From: Tridacna crocea
Taxonomy: Eukaryota > Mollusca > Bivalvia > Cardiida > Cardiidae
Assembly: GCA_943736015.1 (NCBI GenBank)
Contig: OX031071.1
Location: 13,116,119 to 13,180,118, forward strand
DNA: 64,000 nt
Direction of reading: 5' to 3'
Both the position numbers and the translations under genes were made by a program. The notes beneath the pieces were generated by a model. The model was given only the letters and a program-made list of their open reading frames with translations. It made no database searches and was not told where the DNA came from. Positions 20,790 through 31,296 of the stretch are shown here, one piece after another; position 1 is the first letter of the stretch; each line of letters opens with the position of its first letter.

Positions 20790-21076
20790 TTAACAAACTC
20801 TTTACCAAACGACAAAATTCTAGCCTGGTCCAAATTAAAAGCACTTGCAGATGACAAAATTAATCTGACCCAAAAATCGAAATTTGTTTCCAGAAGGGTA
20901 GAAAACATTTCGGGAAAAGGAGAAAATGCTGGTTACCAGTATTTTCTTCTTTTCCCAAAATGTTTTTAAAAAATGTAATGTAATGTTGTTATGTTTTCAA
21001 AAATGTTTTCAAAAAATGTTTTCAAAAAGCTTCTTTATCAGGGTCGTAAAAACCAGGGATTGCTTGATAAAGGGTC
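20790..21076 (-). mobile_element. TTAA-A MITE with expanded right arm
   Basis: Left end TTAACAAACTCTTTACCAAACG, hairpin, then three degenerate tandem copies of an AAAATGTTTTCAAAA-like segment (20955-21030), then the usual GCTTCTTTATCAGGGTCG and a decayed right end. Confidence 0.7.
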
Positions 21077-21175
21077 TACCCTACGACGCAAAGTTTCGCA
21101 TCTTTCATAATGTCTTGTCCAAATTCGAAGTTATGTCTGGACGGGGTAAGACTATCTAAGAACTGGTAAGGCGTG

Positions 21176-21561
21176 TCTTGGTCTTTAAGTCTTTGCTCCA
21201 TAGATACTCATTTCTACACACTGCTTGTAGGAACGTTTGGAAAACATTGTGGATAAAGGTGAAATTGATCGTTAGGCGTGTCTTGGTCTTTAAATGGTTA
21301 CCAGCAATTTCTCCTTTTCCCACAATGTTTTCTACCCTTCACAAAACAATTTCAAAATTTCAGTCACTTTTATTTTGTCGTCTGCAAATGCTTTCGGTTT
21401 GGACAAGCCAACAATTTGGCTACCAGCATTTTCTCCTTTTCCAACAATGTTTTCTAACCTTCACAAAACAAATTTCAAAATTTCAGTCACTTTTATTTTG
21501 TCGTCTGCAAATGCTTTCGGTTTTGGACAAGCCAAAAATTTGTCGTTTGGTAATGAGTTAA
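21176..21561 (+). mobile_element. composite of TTAA-A2 and TTAA-A halves
   Basis: Starts with TTAA-A2-type sequence (CTCCATAGATACTC, CTGCTTGTAGGAACG) and a left arm GGATAAAGGTGAAATTG. Two successive TTAA-A right halves follow (about 21300-21415 and 21418-21561), each ending GCAAATGCTTTCGG and GACAAGCCA. The block CGTGTCTTGGTCTTTAA also appears twice. It ends GTTTGGTAATGAGTTAA. Confidence 0.7.
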
Positions 21562-21646
21562 ACAATACATACAGTACATACCCCTATCTGTAAAGGGCCC
21601 AATCTGACCTGAAAAGATAAAAAAAAAAAACTTTACATGAATTTGG

Positions 21647-21734
21647 CATATCGTCGGTCTACTTCCAAAGCCTCGTAACTACAGCTTGTTATAAGCTGTA
21701 GTTACGAGGTTTTGGAAGTACACCGTCGATATAA
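21647..21734. repeat. single-copy palindrome
   Basis: Arms ACTTCCAAAGCCTCG ... CGAGGTTTTGGAAGT with inner AACTACAGCTT/AAGCTGTAGTT around a short loop, extended by ATATCGTCGGT/ACCGTCGATAT. No second copy seen in the window. It may be another MITE family. Confidence 0.65.
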
Positions 21735-21837
21735 AAAAATAAATTACCCAAGCTCTAGTAAAAGGGGGCTTAAAGTATCATGATACATCATAATAAACAA
21801 ACCATCACGTAAGTATGGATCTACAATAGCCAATTTT

Positions 21838-22065
21838 TTAACCCTTTCCCAAACGACAAATTTTAGACACTTCCAAACTCAAAGAGTTTGCAGACGACAA
21901 TTTCAAATTTGATAAAAATGGCAGAAAGTTCTCCAAACAGGTAGAAAACACTGTGGGAGAAGGAGAAATTGCTCGTTACGAGCAATTTCTCCTTTTCCCA
22001 CAGTGTTTTCAAAAGACTTGTACTGCAGACACGTAAAAACAAGGGCTTGTTTAGGAAAGGGTTAA
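21838..22065 (-). mobile_element. TTAA-A MITE with GCTCGT tip
   Basis: TTAACCCTTTCCCAAACGAC to GGAAAGGGTTAA. The hairpin tip is GCTCGTTACGAGC and the stem base is CACTGTGGGA/CCCACAGTG. Both arms differ from the main type in matching ways. Confidence 0.85.
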
Positions 22066-22083
22066 ACAACCCGCTAAATCACG

Positions 22084-22230
22084 AGGTACACTGGTCTTTG
22101 GAGATACAAAAACTTGATCAACAGCGAAACTTTTCGGTCCAGGTCATCCTGCGCGGACTGCACAGGCTGAACTGAATCGATGATTTACGCGGATGCAATA
22201 AGCTCCCTTTTCAAGAAGCATGGCTCGAAT
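22084..22230 (+). repeat. family D hairpin element
   Basis: ACACTGGTCTTTGG, AGCGAAACTTTTCGG, CAGGTCATCCTGCGC..GCACAGGCTGAACTG, GATGCAATAAGC, CAAGAAGCATGGCTC. Near-complete right part. Confidence 0.7.
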
Positions 22231-22399
22231 GGAATAACTAGATGGAGGCAGAGTCATATCACGGTGAAATTTTTCAAACCATATCACTGTCATTGGCATA
22301 ACAACACGTTATTCTTGCCATTGCATGTAAAAAAGAGCCATATTTATTTGAAAAAAAAGGGCGGGGGGGGGGGGTGTACTGCATACTTGACGCATCATA

Positions 22400-22575
22400 T
22401 TAAATAAGCCATTTCATAATTATGGATACAAAAATCTATTCAGTGTAACAACCGACTGAATCGTGTAGTAGACTTGTCCTTTGACATGCATAGTATTGGC
22501 CAGTAGCAAAGAGTTTCAACTCCGATCAGCCTGCACTGACTGCACTTGCTGATCTGATTCGATACTTTTTTCCCC
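22400..22575 (+). repeat. family D hairpin element
   Basis: Longer left part: CATAATTATGGATAC, AACAACCGACTGAATC, TAGACTTGTCCTTTGACATGC, then core CGATCAGCCTGCACTG ... GATCTGATTCGATAC. Ends before the usual terminal part. A G-run lies just upstream (22362-22374). Confidence 0.7.
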
Positions 22576-22900
22576 CAATTTCCTTTGTTCTGCCTCAACC
22601 GATCAATCATTTAGTCTTGCAAGCGACTGAATCTTCTGTAGGCTAGCCGATGTACAGACGGCCCCCAGGCTCAACGTACTATTTGAGGGTATCAAGGAAG
22701 ATAAACAACAAATGGCCCTCATTACAATATTTATCTATACATATTTGAGCTGCAAATCTACAATAAATATGTGGACACAGATGTCCGTCATTCAGGATGC
22801 CCAGGGCAAGGTGTAAAACAAATAACACATGGTCGTGTACGATCTAATCTGAGCTGGTCATCTACGAGAAGTTTGTCCAGATACAATTTGTCAGTAATTG

Positions 22901-23099
22901 TTAGCCCTTATCCTGCTAAACAACTAAAATGAAATTTTCAATTCGATAGTAAAAACCCAAATATCGCTATTTCAATGTTATGTTTTGGGCAATCGGAAAG
23001 TGTGGATCAAAGATCAGACTGCACGTTCTGTGCAGTCTGATCTTGATCTACACTTTCCGCAAAAGGTCAGTGGGTCGCGCTTTGCTGTCTAAGGGTTAA
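22901..23099 (-). mobile_element. TTAA-B MITE, full copy
   Basis: Left TTAGCCCTTATCCTGCTAAA, right CTGTCTAAGGGTTAA. The hairpin is about 22999-23056 with inner arms CAGACTGCACG/TGTGCAGTCTG. 199 bp. Best copy for the TTAA-B consensus; the left TTAG is one base from TTAA. Confidence 0.8.
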
Positions 23100-23225
23100 C
23101 CGAATTTTAAAACAAGATGTTTACCCTTGAAATGACAGAAAATATATAGATTTCAGCTAGGTTCTGGCAAAATGGAGTTTTATTCACATCCGTGGTGCAC
23201 CATACCAAACAAAGCACCGGAGAAC

Positions 23226-23576
23226 CATTATCTCCCGCTAGATGGCATTCTATAAATACTCAGCTATCTAATTTGGGCATCCTGGGTACAGAACCGAACC
23301 ACTTTCCTACGCGACAACCGTTACTTTGAATTTCAAACTAAAATAAACTTTTACTCAATAAAACGCTACCTCGTGCAATTCACTCAGCTATGATCAGCAG
23401 TCTAGAGAAATCTAGAGCTAAGCAGGTCTCATTTCTCCTCAAACGTATTGATAAAAGCTATTTTCTACATTACTACTTTATGGAGCGTAATATTACAGTT
23501 ATCCCACTTTTGGGGCTAGTGATGCGTCATATAAGACAGTCGAATCTTCAAAAAATATGACATGCGCAGACAACGA
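23226..23576 (+). repeat. dispersed repeat T, forward copy
   Basis: CATTATCTCCCGCTAGATGG to GACATGCGCAGACAACG. Contains TATAAATA at 23251-23258 and AATAAA at about 23358, with a GGGTACAGAACCGAACC segment in between. The order TATA, then polyadenylation-type signal, within about 350 bp resembles a promoter-bearing terminal repeat, but TG...CA ends are not seen. Confidence 0.65.
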
Positions 23577-23824
23577 CCGCAGAACGATGGATTCGTATAA
23601 ACTAGAGCTATCACTAAAGGTGATTTTAGCCCCTACCACCAGCTCCTTGTCACAAAAACATATCTTTGTCACAGAATGCAGAATGGTTTAATACAAAAGT
23701 AAGAGTTTCAAAAAGAAAAGTTCATGGGGAGATAATTCCGCAACAATTGCAGCAGGGCCATGAAAATTGCACATGCACAACTTCATATGAACGAATTGTC
23801 AAACGGAATTCAGTTTTGATCAAG

Positions 23825-23900
23825 CTAACAGTAGAGATCCAAGATCAGGCTGCACGTTCTGTGCAGTCTGATCTTGATCTGTGCCGCCCGCAAAAACCCC
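23825..23900 (+). repeat. TTAA-B core hairpin fragment
   Basis: GTAGAGATCCAAGATCAGGC, CACGTTCTGTGC, AGTCTGATCTTGATCTGTGC. No terminal TTAA. Confidence 0.55.
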
Positions 23901-24944
23901 TGTTTACGTGGGCTACATTCCTTAAACGACTAATGGGGCACGAGTTAGCCAATGCAGTAATCACTAACAGGTTGAGATCGAAGGGGTTCCGAATCCGGGG
24001 TCAATCTGTACATTTCAGATAACGAGAAATACTTTAACGTTGTAAAATAAGGTTTTGTTAGTTTGGTGCGTGACTTTGAATTAAAAACACTGAATTATGT
24101 CATCGTTTTATGCAACTTGCGGTTACACAATCTGCAACATGGTGCATATTCCCAGGCATAAAATATTTGTGGATCATTAGAAACGCTAGTCGATGATTAT
24201 ATACTTTTGTTAACATAAACGTTTATTTCATTTATTGCTGAAGTCAAAATGTCCTAAAACAAATTCGCAGCGAATGAATCCGAAAAAAATGCAAGAAATA
24301 CACGAATAATCTACAGAAATTAAGACTTTATTCGTGTAAAATATCGTGAAAGAAGGACACACTGTTTTGAGAATTTTCTCATTTTGTTACAATTTTTTCT
24401 TGGCGTAGCCAGCTATTTAACTGGCAGCTGGTCATAGATCTTCATAATAAGAAGGGCACGAATGATACGGGTACTTACCTGTTGATAAGGATAGGGCAGC
24501 CAAATGGGATTCGTTTAATAACGCCTTTTATCGCCAAAATCGTACGGATTCAGGTATAAGATAGAAAATATTGTGAAAAAGGCAGTTTTGCCGTTCCTTT
24601 GCGTCTACACGCTATGTAATAAAAAAAAAAGTGTCCAGAGTATAAAAAAATATTTATGAGCAGTTTCTCCATAACCCACAATGCTATAATCTTTATGCAT
24701 ATTACCAATATCCATACCGGTTGCAATATCCGTAAATCCTTAGGCTCTGGGTTTAATCTTTTTGTGTTGCAAAGCCCGGCCGACCCTAGTAGTGGCAAAA
24801 CTTATAGGACGAACATGAATAAGTGGACACTTGCCGTGATACGAATAAAGTAATTTTAAAAGCGGGGTTAACATCCATCAATCCACCCACCCTCCCGCGC
24901 ACCCATCCATCCATCCATGTCTAAGACCTCTGCTGAGATATTCT
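23901..24944. other. no gene recognised
   Basis: No supported coding region. A degenerate TTAA-A-like foldback may lie near 24560-24690 (ATTGTGAAAAAGGCAG ... GAGCAGTTTCTCC), too decayed to call. ATCC tetranucleotide repeats near 24872-24918. Confidence 0.4.
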
Positions 24945-25240
24945 TTAACGGCCCGCCCGGGTGGGTCAGTGATGAGCGTGTCGGACTTATGACCTGGACT
25001 CATGACCTGGTGGTTGTGAGTTCGATACCCAGTTGAGGCGAACTTTCTTTCCAGCGTATTTTTGCCTCTCACCTCTGCTGAAGCATATGAGAAAAGTAGT
25101 AGGTAGCTTTGGAGAGAGAGCAGTGGTATTAGTACTGGTGAGAAAGCCATGAAATACATGTGCGTCACCGACCGCCATGATATGAAATTAGCGGTTAAAG
25201 TGGCGTTAAACCCCACTACAATCAACAAACCAATTAGATA
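24945..25240 (+). repeat. tRNA-derived SINE, best copy
   Basis: Head GCCCGCCCGGGTGGGTCAG, GAGCGTGTCGGA, then B-box-like GTGAGTTCGATACCCAG. Body CTTTCTTTCCAGCGTATTTT, CTCACCTCTGCTG, TAGTACTGGTGAGAAAGCC. Tail TTAAAGTGGCGTTAAACCCC with a CAA-rich 3' end. Parallel copies are at 5440-5705 and 57500-57920. The minus-strand open frame over it is not a gene. Confidence 0.75.
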
Positions 25241-25619
25241 TTCTTTCAGATGCTGCCGATTTAAAAAGGACAATAAGGTCAATGCCAAAATTACAACGTT
25301 GCGCCTGGATCCCTACACCTAACCAATCATCTCACAAAAAATTTCGAAGACCTCTGACAGGATAATCTTTCAGATGGTATTGATTTAAAATGAAATCTAG
25401 GTCAACTCAAAAATTTTAATATTGCGTCTGGGGGTGATAAAATAGAGTCCATAGCGATAAGCCGATGACCCAGAGTGTACAAGTAACCACACAAAACAAC
25501 CGCCATAAATACCCGTTTTTCAAATATAAAGATAAAACCACTCTCAGATCTTGTAAAATATGCAATCTCTCCAAACTTTGACCCTTTTAGCTCCATAGGT
25601 GGAAAAAAGAAACAGTGGT

Positions 25620-25700
25620 TTTTGCGGACGCCATAAATAAAAGATCAGACTGCACAAAACGTGCGGTCAGATCTTGCATCTATACCGTCCGTTTGGTAAG
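25620..25700 (-). repeat. TTAA-B core hairpin fragment
   Basis: TTGCGGACGCCATAAAT, AGATCAGACTGCAC..GTGCGGTCAGATCTTG, ATCTATACCGTCCG. Termini eroded. Confidence 0.55.
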
Positions 25701-25728
25701 TCCATGTTTCACAATGAAAAAAAAACGG

Positions 25729-25925
25729 ACATACCAAAGAAAAAAGTAGTTCTACAGCGAATGGGTTAAATGCAGAGTAACTGCACCTCGTTTATGAAGT
25801 ATATGCGACGTTTTTGATCCAATTTTAAGCATGATTCCTCAACCCACTATAGACATCCCCAACTCACCCTGAGCTCCTCGAGCTCATCGCTAAAAGTCGA
25901 ACGTTTTGACAAACTTGCGACTTAA
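25729..25925 (+). repeat. dispersed repeat V, copy 2
   Basis: Same block as 17531-17727, ending AAACTTGCGACTTAA. The right flank differs completely between the copies, so the border near 25925 is real. Confidence 0.75.
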
Positions 25926-27141
25926 AAATGTAAGTTTCTGAGGATTGAAGATCTGTATTCTGCCATTGAAAGAGATCGAGTTTATGAACATGGTGAGAAA
26001 AGTCTTAACCCTTTTTACCGACCTCATGTGACCCAAGTGTGAAGGTGTTGGATTTAAAACGAACATATCCTGGATTGATCCCTGCTTACAAACCTGACTA
26101 TCCGGCGATAACCTTGGACAAAGCATTCCAGAGTCCAGCCAAAACCTGATGGCATGTTATAAACGAATCACAGTGTAGGAAGGTGTCAAGCGCCTTTTTT
26201 ACAACTTCACGTATTTCTTTCTGCCATCCTTACGACTTTCCTTTCTTCCTTTCTTAGAAAGAGAGATAGAGATACTTATTTCTACAAAATTATGATACGA
26301 AAAAATCTTTTCTCTCTTTGCACGGAAAAAGCTGTGGATAAAAAAAAAATGCCGCAAAAGTTTGTAAAAAGCATGTCCTTTTGCGCTTTTAAAAGTTCCA
26401 ACAGCTGCCAACAACAAGGTTTCAAATAAAACTATGATATAAATAACTATTTGCATGGTAATGCAACACGTCGATTTGTAACAAAGACGAGCATAGTTAT
26501 AGGTCCTGACAACAGGCACCTTACTGAGGCACAGCGATAACTTCGACTCTCCAAACTTTTTAACACATCACGAGCTTTTTTCTCATAATCAACCCTTTCG
26601 GTTTCATATGCGATTTTAGCTGCTCTGTCAGAAGATGTAACTCAAAGACAACACTACACAGAACGTGCAGTTTGACATTGATTCTACTCTTGTAGAGGAT
26701 TTCCGAGGTGTTATAACCTGAAACACAATTGAATTTCTTTTTTCTTATTGCATGTGTTTGGCTTTTCGTGTCGAGCACAAGGTACATCCATACGCTGCTT
26801 TATGAAATGGACATATGTAGGTAGAATAGATGAAAAGTTGTACTTCGAGGAAGTGCATGACTAGTCTATGATATAAATATTGAAAGGATGAATTCGTTTT
26901 TTTTAAACAAAATCTTTTTAAACACAGATAAGCAAATATAAGCACAACTACATATATTTCTCTTTACGATCGTTCAGAAATTGTGCAGTAATATTCAGTG
27001 AAAAGGGGCAAGTTTCGGCACTAAATAACGGGAGAGTCGTTCTGCATTCCGTCTTATTTTTGTACGCCAGGTATGACGTCATACAGGTTTATTTGAATGA
27101 GAAACCTCATAAACTGCTCACATTGTTGATTATGTAAAAGG
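25926..27141. other. no gene recognised
   Basis: No supported gene. A decayed TTAA-B-like hairpin may lie near 26655-26695 (ACACAGAACGTGCAG). Minus-strand frames at 26199-26945 have no domain. Confidence 0.4.
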
Positions 27142-27166
27142 AGGCTTCTAAAAACACTGTGGGAAA
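27142..27166 (+). repeat. TTAA-A arm fragment cut by element E2
   Basis: GGCTTCTAAAAACACTGTGGG is a TTAA-A left arm that stops where the Helitron-like CAAGAGGGC begins. No remaining half appears beyond the far end of E2. Confidence 0.55.
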
Positions 27167-28969
27167 CAAGAGGGCAATGATAGCCCTGTATCGCTCCTCT
27201 GGCTCATAAGTAATAACACTACAAGCCAAACATAACAATACTTGGCCAATTGGTTTCAAACTTGAAGACATACAGTTATTTTTCCTATAAAATCCTACAA
27301 GAAAATTAAGACCCCCAGGCAAAGCCATTTTTTACTACAAGAGGGCCAAGATGGCCCTGGATCGCTCACCTGAATTTTTGAGATGACCATAGTCTATTTT
27401 TTTTTTTCTTTTTTAGCGTTGAAACATTGGAACCAAATTTATAATTTTGCCAAGCAGTTTTCAAAAGGTCACCTGTAAAAGTCATTTCGAAATCTGACCA
27501 TCAGTTTCAAAAAGAAGAATTTTTAAGAATTCTTCATTTCTGTATAAGAGCAAGTAACCCCCATCCACGAGAGCCATGTTTCTTGATGGATCAAAATTTA
27601 CGAACAAGTTTTGAAAAGGGTCACCCAAGGAACATCTCTCTGAAATTATTTCAAAATCTGACCAGGGATTTCAGAGAAAGAAAATTTTAAAGAATTTCAT
27701 CATGTCCGTATAGTGCAAGTAGCCCCCATTCACAAGAGCCATGTTTCTTGACGGATCAAAATTATATGTACAGCTTTTGGAAAGGGTCACCAAAGGAACA
27801 TCTCTGTCAGATTATTTTAAAATCTGACCACGGGTTTCAGAGAAAAAGAATTTTCAAGAATTTCTTCATTTCCATCTAGTGCAAGTAGCCCCCATTCACT
27901 AGAGCCATGTTTCTTGGCCAATCAAAATTTCGCGAACAAATTTTGAAAAGGGTCACCCAAGGAATATCTCTGTGAAATTATTTCAAAATCTGGCCAGCGG
28001 TTTCAGAGAAGAAGAATTTTTAAGAATTTCTTCATTTCTGTATAGTGCAAGAAGCCCCCATTCACCAGAGCCATGTTTCTTGACGGATCAAAATTTCGCA
28101 AACAATTTTTAAAAGGGTCACCCAAGGAACATCTGTGTGAAATTATTTTAAAATCTGGCCAGCGGTTTCAGAGAAGAAGAATTTTTAAGAATTTCTTCAT
28201 TTCTGTATAGTGCAAGTAGCCCCCATTCACCAGAGCCATGTTTCTCGACCAATCAAAATTTTGCGAACAATTTTTGAAAAGGGTCACCCAATGAACATCT
28301 CTGTGAAATTATTTCAAAATCTGACCAGCGGTTTCAGAGAAGAAGATTTTTTAAGAATTCCTTCATTGCTGTACAGTGCAAGAAGCCCCCATTCACCAGA
28401 GCCACATTTTTTGACCAATCAAAATTTCACGAACAATTTTTGAAAAGGGTCAACCAAGGAACATATCTGTGAAATTATTTCAAAATCCGACCAGCGGTTT
28501 CAGAGAAGAAGATTTTTAAAGAATTCCTTCATTTCTGTATAGTGCAAGAAGCCCCCATTCACCAGAGCCACATTTTTTGACGAATCAAAATTTCACGAAC
28601 AATTTTTGAAAAGGGTCACCCAAGGAACATATCTGTGAAATTATTTTAAAATCCAACCAGCGGTTTCAGAGGAGAAGATTTTTAAAGAATTTGCTAAAAA
28701 ATTCCATTTGGTTGCCATGGCAACCAGAGTTTTTGATGGAATCAAATTCTGTGAACAATTTTTAAAGAGGACCTCCCAAGGAACATTCCTGCCAAGTTTA
28801 GTCCAAATCCGCCCAGCGGTTTAGGAGGAGTTGATGTTTAAAGAATTGTTGACGACGCACGACGGACGACGGACGACGCACGACGCACGACGCACGACGG
28901 ACGACGGACGACGGACACCGGGTGATCCTAAAAGCTCCCCTTGAGCACGTTGTGCTCAGGTGAGCTAAC
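27167..28969 (+). mobile_element. Helitron-like element E2 with tandem core
   Basis: Two 5' ends: CAAGAGGGCAATGATAGCCC at 27167 and CAAGAGGGCCAAGATGGCCC at about 27337. Seven or eight units of about 165 bp follow (AGAGCCATG anchors near 27568, 27732, 27899, 28063, 28229, 28396 and 28560). Then an RFX box, GGAGGAGTTGATG and a 7-bp ACGACGG/ACGACGC microsatellite (28850-28915). The 3' end is the hairpin GAGCACGTTGTGCTC, then AGGTGAGCTAA. GCTCACCTGA near the 5' end is the exact complement of TCAGGTGAGC near the 3' end. A 3' hairpin before CTAA fits the Helitron CTRR terminus. No Rep/helicase coding. Confidence 0.75.
28711..28724. promoter_or_regulatory. perfect RFX X-box palindrome in E2
   Basis: GTTGCCATGGCAAC, identical to 15320-15333 in E1 and at the same position relative to the last core unit. 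Confidence 0.4.
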
Positions 28970-29689
28970 AAAGCTATAATTACTTAAATCCTGGTGGAGC
29001 TCCAGATAAAGCCCTATACCAAATAATACAGGTCTACAATGTGTGTTTATAAACAAGAAGATTTTTTCGATATAAAAGGCCCTGTTGCCCTTTAAGACAT
29101 GAGACCCATGAAACAGGGCTAAATTTAGTAGCCCTGGGTCTTATTATGGTTAGTAACAAGATCACTTAAAAAGTTTTCACCACAAAAGTCCTAATAAAAC
29201 TTGTGACCCCTTGTGTGGGGAGAAACTTGACCCCAATGCTATTATTTGGGTCCTAGATGCCCACTGGTTAATTTAGCTGCATGCGACCGATAGCATCAAG
29301 TCCGATAGCATCAAGTGAAAACTGAGAATTAAGTGGCTGCAGCGGACCACTGCTTGGACTGCTAAAGCGTTTTCTGTAGGTCCATGTATGCCATTTCAAG
29401 ATTGTATTGGACAACTGTAAATTTCCAATTAAACATAGACGCCAATGTAATTTTGTGAGTACACAAGATCTGATTCAGGCAGTGATTTTAACAGTTGCAC
29501 CAACCTATCTCTTAGGAAGGTACATACTGGAACCCCGTGACAGAGAAATCTACTCTTGGAATTAATCTCTACTTGGCACACACGTGATACATGGTGAATA
29601 CTCGTAAAACGGTACAGAATATGTAACTGGGATGACTAGATTCGATCGTCAACCCAAGCTTTAAGTGTTTTATGAGGCTGCGACTCTTC
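28970..29689. other. no gene recognised
   Basis: No gene. A short direct duplication CGATAGCATCAAGT occurs near 29288-29316. Confidence 0.4.
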
Positions 29690-29800
29690 AATGCCGGTCA
29701 ACCTAGCACTGGTGAAAGCCAGGACACACATCGGTAAGTGAACTGCCGTCTTGATATAACAGAATGGTGAAAGCTTTGTAATACAACATACGGTCTACTT
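29690..29800 (+). repeat. SINE body fragment
   Basis: GCACTGGTGAAAGCCAGGAC, GTAAGTGAACTGCCGTC and TGATATAAC resemble the middle part of the SINE at 57500-57920. Confidence 0.4.
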
Positions 29801-29854
29801 GGAGCTGGAGGGAGACACTGCCAGGAAAGCCGTGAATGACGGATGTTGCGATTC

Positions 29855-29945
29855 AGAAGTTTCTGATTTTGAAAGTACCAAACCTTCTGATTGGCTAAAC
29901 CATTTGGTTTAGCCAATCAGAAGTTTTGGTACTTTCACTTTTATA
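29855..29945. repeat. family Q palindrome
   Basis: Arms GAAAGTACCAAACC ... TTTTGGTACTTTC enclose CTGATTGGCTAAACCATTTG and its complement. Compared with 6375 and 59560, both arms carry GTACC/GGTAC instead of GTAAC/GTTAC. Confidence 0.65.
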
Positions 29946-30089
29946 TATGCTCTTTAGAATGATTGTTCAATACATTCTGTCTTGCATCACAGAAGCCGAG
30001 AACTTGCGTCCAAATTGTCGAAATTTTTCGCCAGTCCCTCGGAGTCGTTCTGACTTCCACTCTTTCGCTGTTGAGGGCAACATCTATAG

Positions 30090-30175
30090 GTTAAAGGGAC
30101 GACGTAGATCAAGATTAGACTGCATAGAAAGTGCAGTCAGATCTTCGATCAACATCGTCCGCTTCCTAATGCTAA
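30090..30175 (+). repeat. TTAA-B core hairpin fragment
   Basis: GACGTAGATCAAGATTAGAC, TGCATAGAAAGTGCA, GTCAGATCTTCGATCAACAT, CGTCCGC. Confidence 0.55.
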
Positions 30176-30212
30176 TATTTTATCATTCACCATCAAGAGC
30201 TGCAGATACGAA

Positions 30213-30441
30213 TTAACCCTTTCCCAAACAATCCCTGCTTTTTACGTGTCTGGAATAGTAGCCTTTTGAAAACATTGTGGGAAAAGGAGAACATGCTGGT
30301 AACCAGCATTTTCTCCTTTTCTTACAATGTTTTCTACCCTATCATAGACAGAGATCATCTTTTCAGCAAGAGTTGAATTGTCGTCTGCAAATGCTTTCAA
30401 TTTGTTCTAGTCCTAAAGTTTGTCGTTTGGGAGAGGGTTAA
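30213..30441 (+). mobile_element. TTAA-A MITE, full copy
   Basis: TTAACCCTTTCCCAAACAATCC to GTTTGGGAGAGGGTTAA. TTTCCC subgroup with a full hairpin. Confidence 0.85.
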
Positions 30442-30539
30442 GGACCTCGTAATAACGCTGAACTCATTGGGCTGACAGCGAGGGTTCTCCAAGAAGACGA
30501 AAGCTTTTGGGAAAACGTTCAATGGCTTGGACATAGTAC

Positions 30540-30600
30540 TGGTGCATTACTGGCAAACAAGGTTCGGAGCACTGGCCGCCATGATATAACTGACCTACTG
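30540..30600 (+). repeat. SINE tail fragment
   Basis: GCACTGGCCGCCATGATATA, ACTGACCTACTGTTAAAT resembles the SINE tail; it joins the TTAA-A copy that follows. Confidence 0.4.
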
Positions 30601-30798
30601 TTAAATCTTTAACAAACCGACAAGTATTCATACTTGTCCAGAATGCAAGTATTTGCAGACGACAGATTTAGTGGAATTTTTCCAATTATAGACAAAAAAG
30701 AAAATGCTGTTTACCAGATTTTATTTTCCTTTCCTACAACGTTTTCAAAAACTGTCTTTCGCATACAAGATCGGTAAAACTCGGAATAGTATGGTTAA
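30601..30798 (-). mobile_element. TTAA-A MITE, decayed
   Basis: CTTTAACAAACCGACAAG, GTATTTGCAGACGACAG, AAATGCTGTTTACCAGATTTT and a right end ATGGTTAA. The stem base has lost pairing, so this is an old copy. Confidence 0.65.
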
Positions 30799-31296
30799 AA
30801 GTTGAAACTCTATCAGTATCTCCATCACATACACACATAATCATGACAGATTTCTCACTCCAATCATTCAAGAATGGACAACAACTGAAAATTACTGATT
30901 CAATATTTATTATTCTTGTTTTAATGTTTACTTCGATTGTTTTCAATATAATGTTTATAAATATACGGGTACTCTGATAAACAATCACAAATATCAGACA
31001 CAAACACTTAATTACAAGTTTCAAAGTACAACTTGCTTCCAAAAAATATTCTGGAGTTTTTAGTGGTGGTCGTAAATAACTCCAGAAAACTTTTTGGAAT
31101 TTAATAGTTTCCAAGTTGTTTATTGCAGTCATAAAATGGAAAGGTTTTTTTTATTTTGTTTGGCTATTTTATAACATTGCATTGTATATGCAAACTTGTC
31201 ATCTGAGAAAGTTCTGAACATTATGGGCTCACAAAAAGGACCCGTTTCGCCTATTGGCGAATAGATTCTTACAGAGCCAACCCATGTACTACAGCT
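30799..31296. other. no gene recognised
   Basis: A 132-codon minus-strand frame (30734-31132) overlaps the decayed MITE and has no recognisable domain; not called. Confidence 0.4.

Noticed and set aside
23226..23576. Calling repeat T a retroviral-type LTR
   Set aside because: TATAAATA and AATAAA are present, but there are no TG...CA ends, no target duplication and no primer-binding site. Kept as an unclassified repeat.
24878..25288. 136-codon minus-strand open frame
   Set aside because: It lies antisense to a SINE whose head, body and tail are recognisable. Similar SINE copies give broken frames.
26655..26695. Additional TTAA-B copy
   Set aside because: ACACAGAACGTGCAG remains, but arms and flanks have decayed too far to define an element.
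30734..31132. 132-codon minus-strand open frame
   Set aside because: It begins next to and overlaps a decayed MITE. AT-rich composition easily yields such frames.
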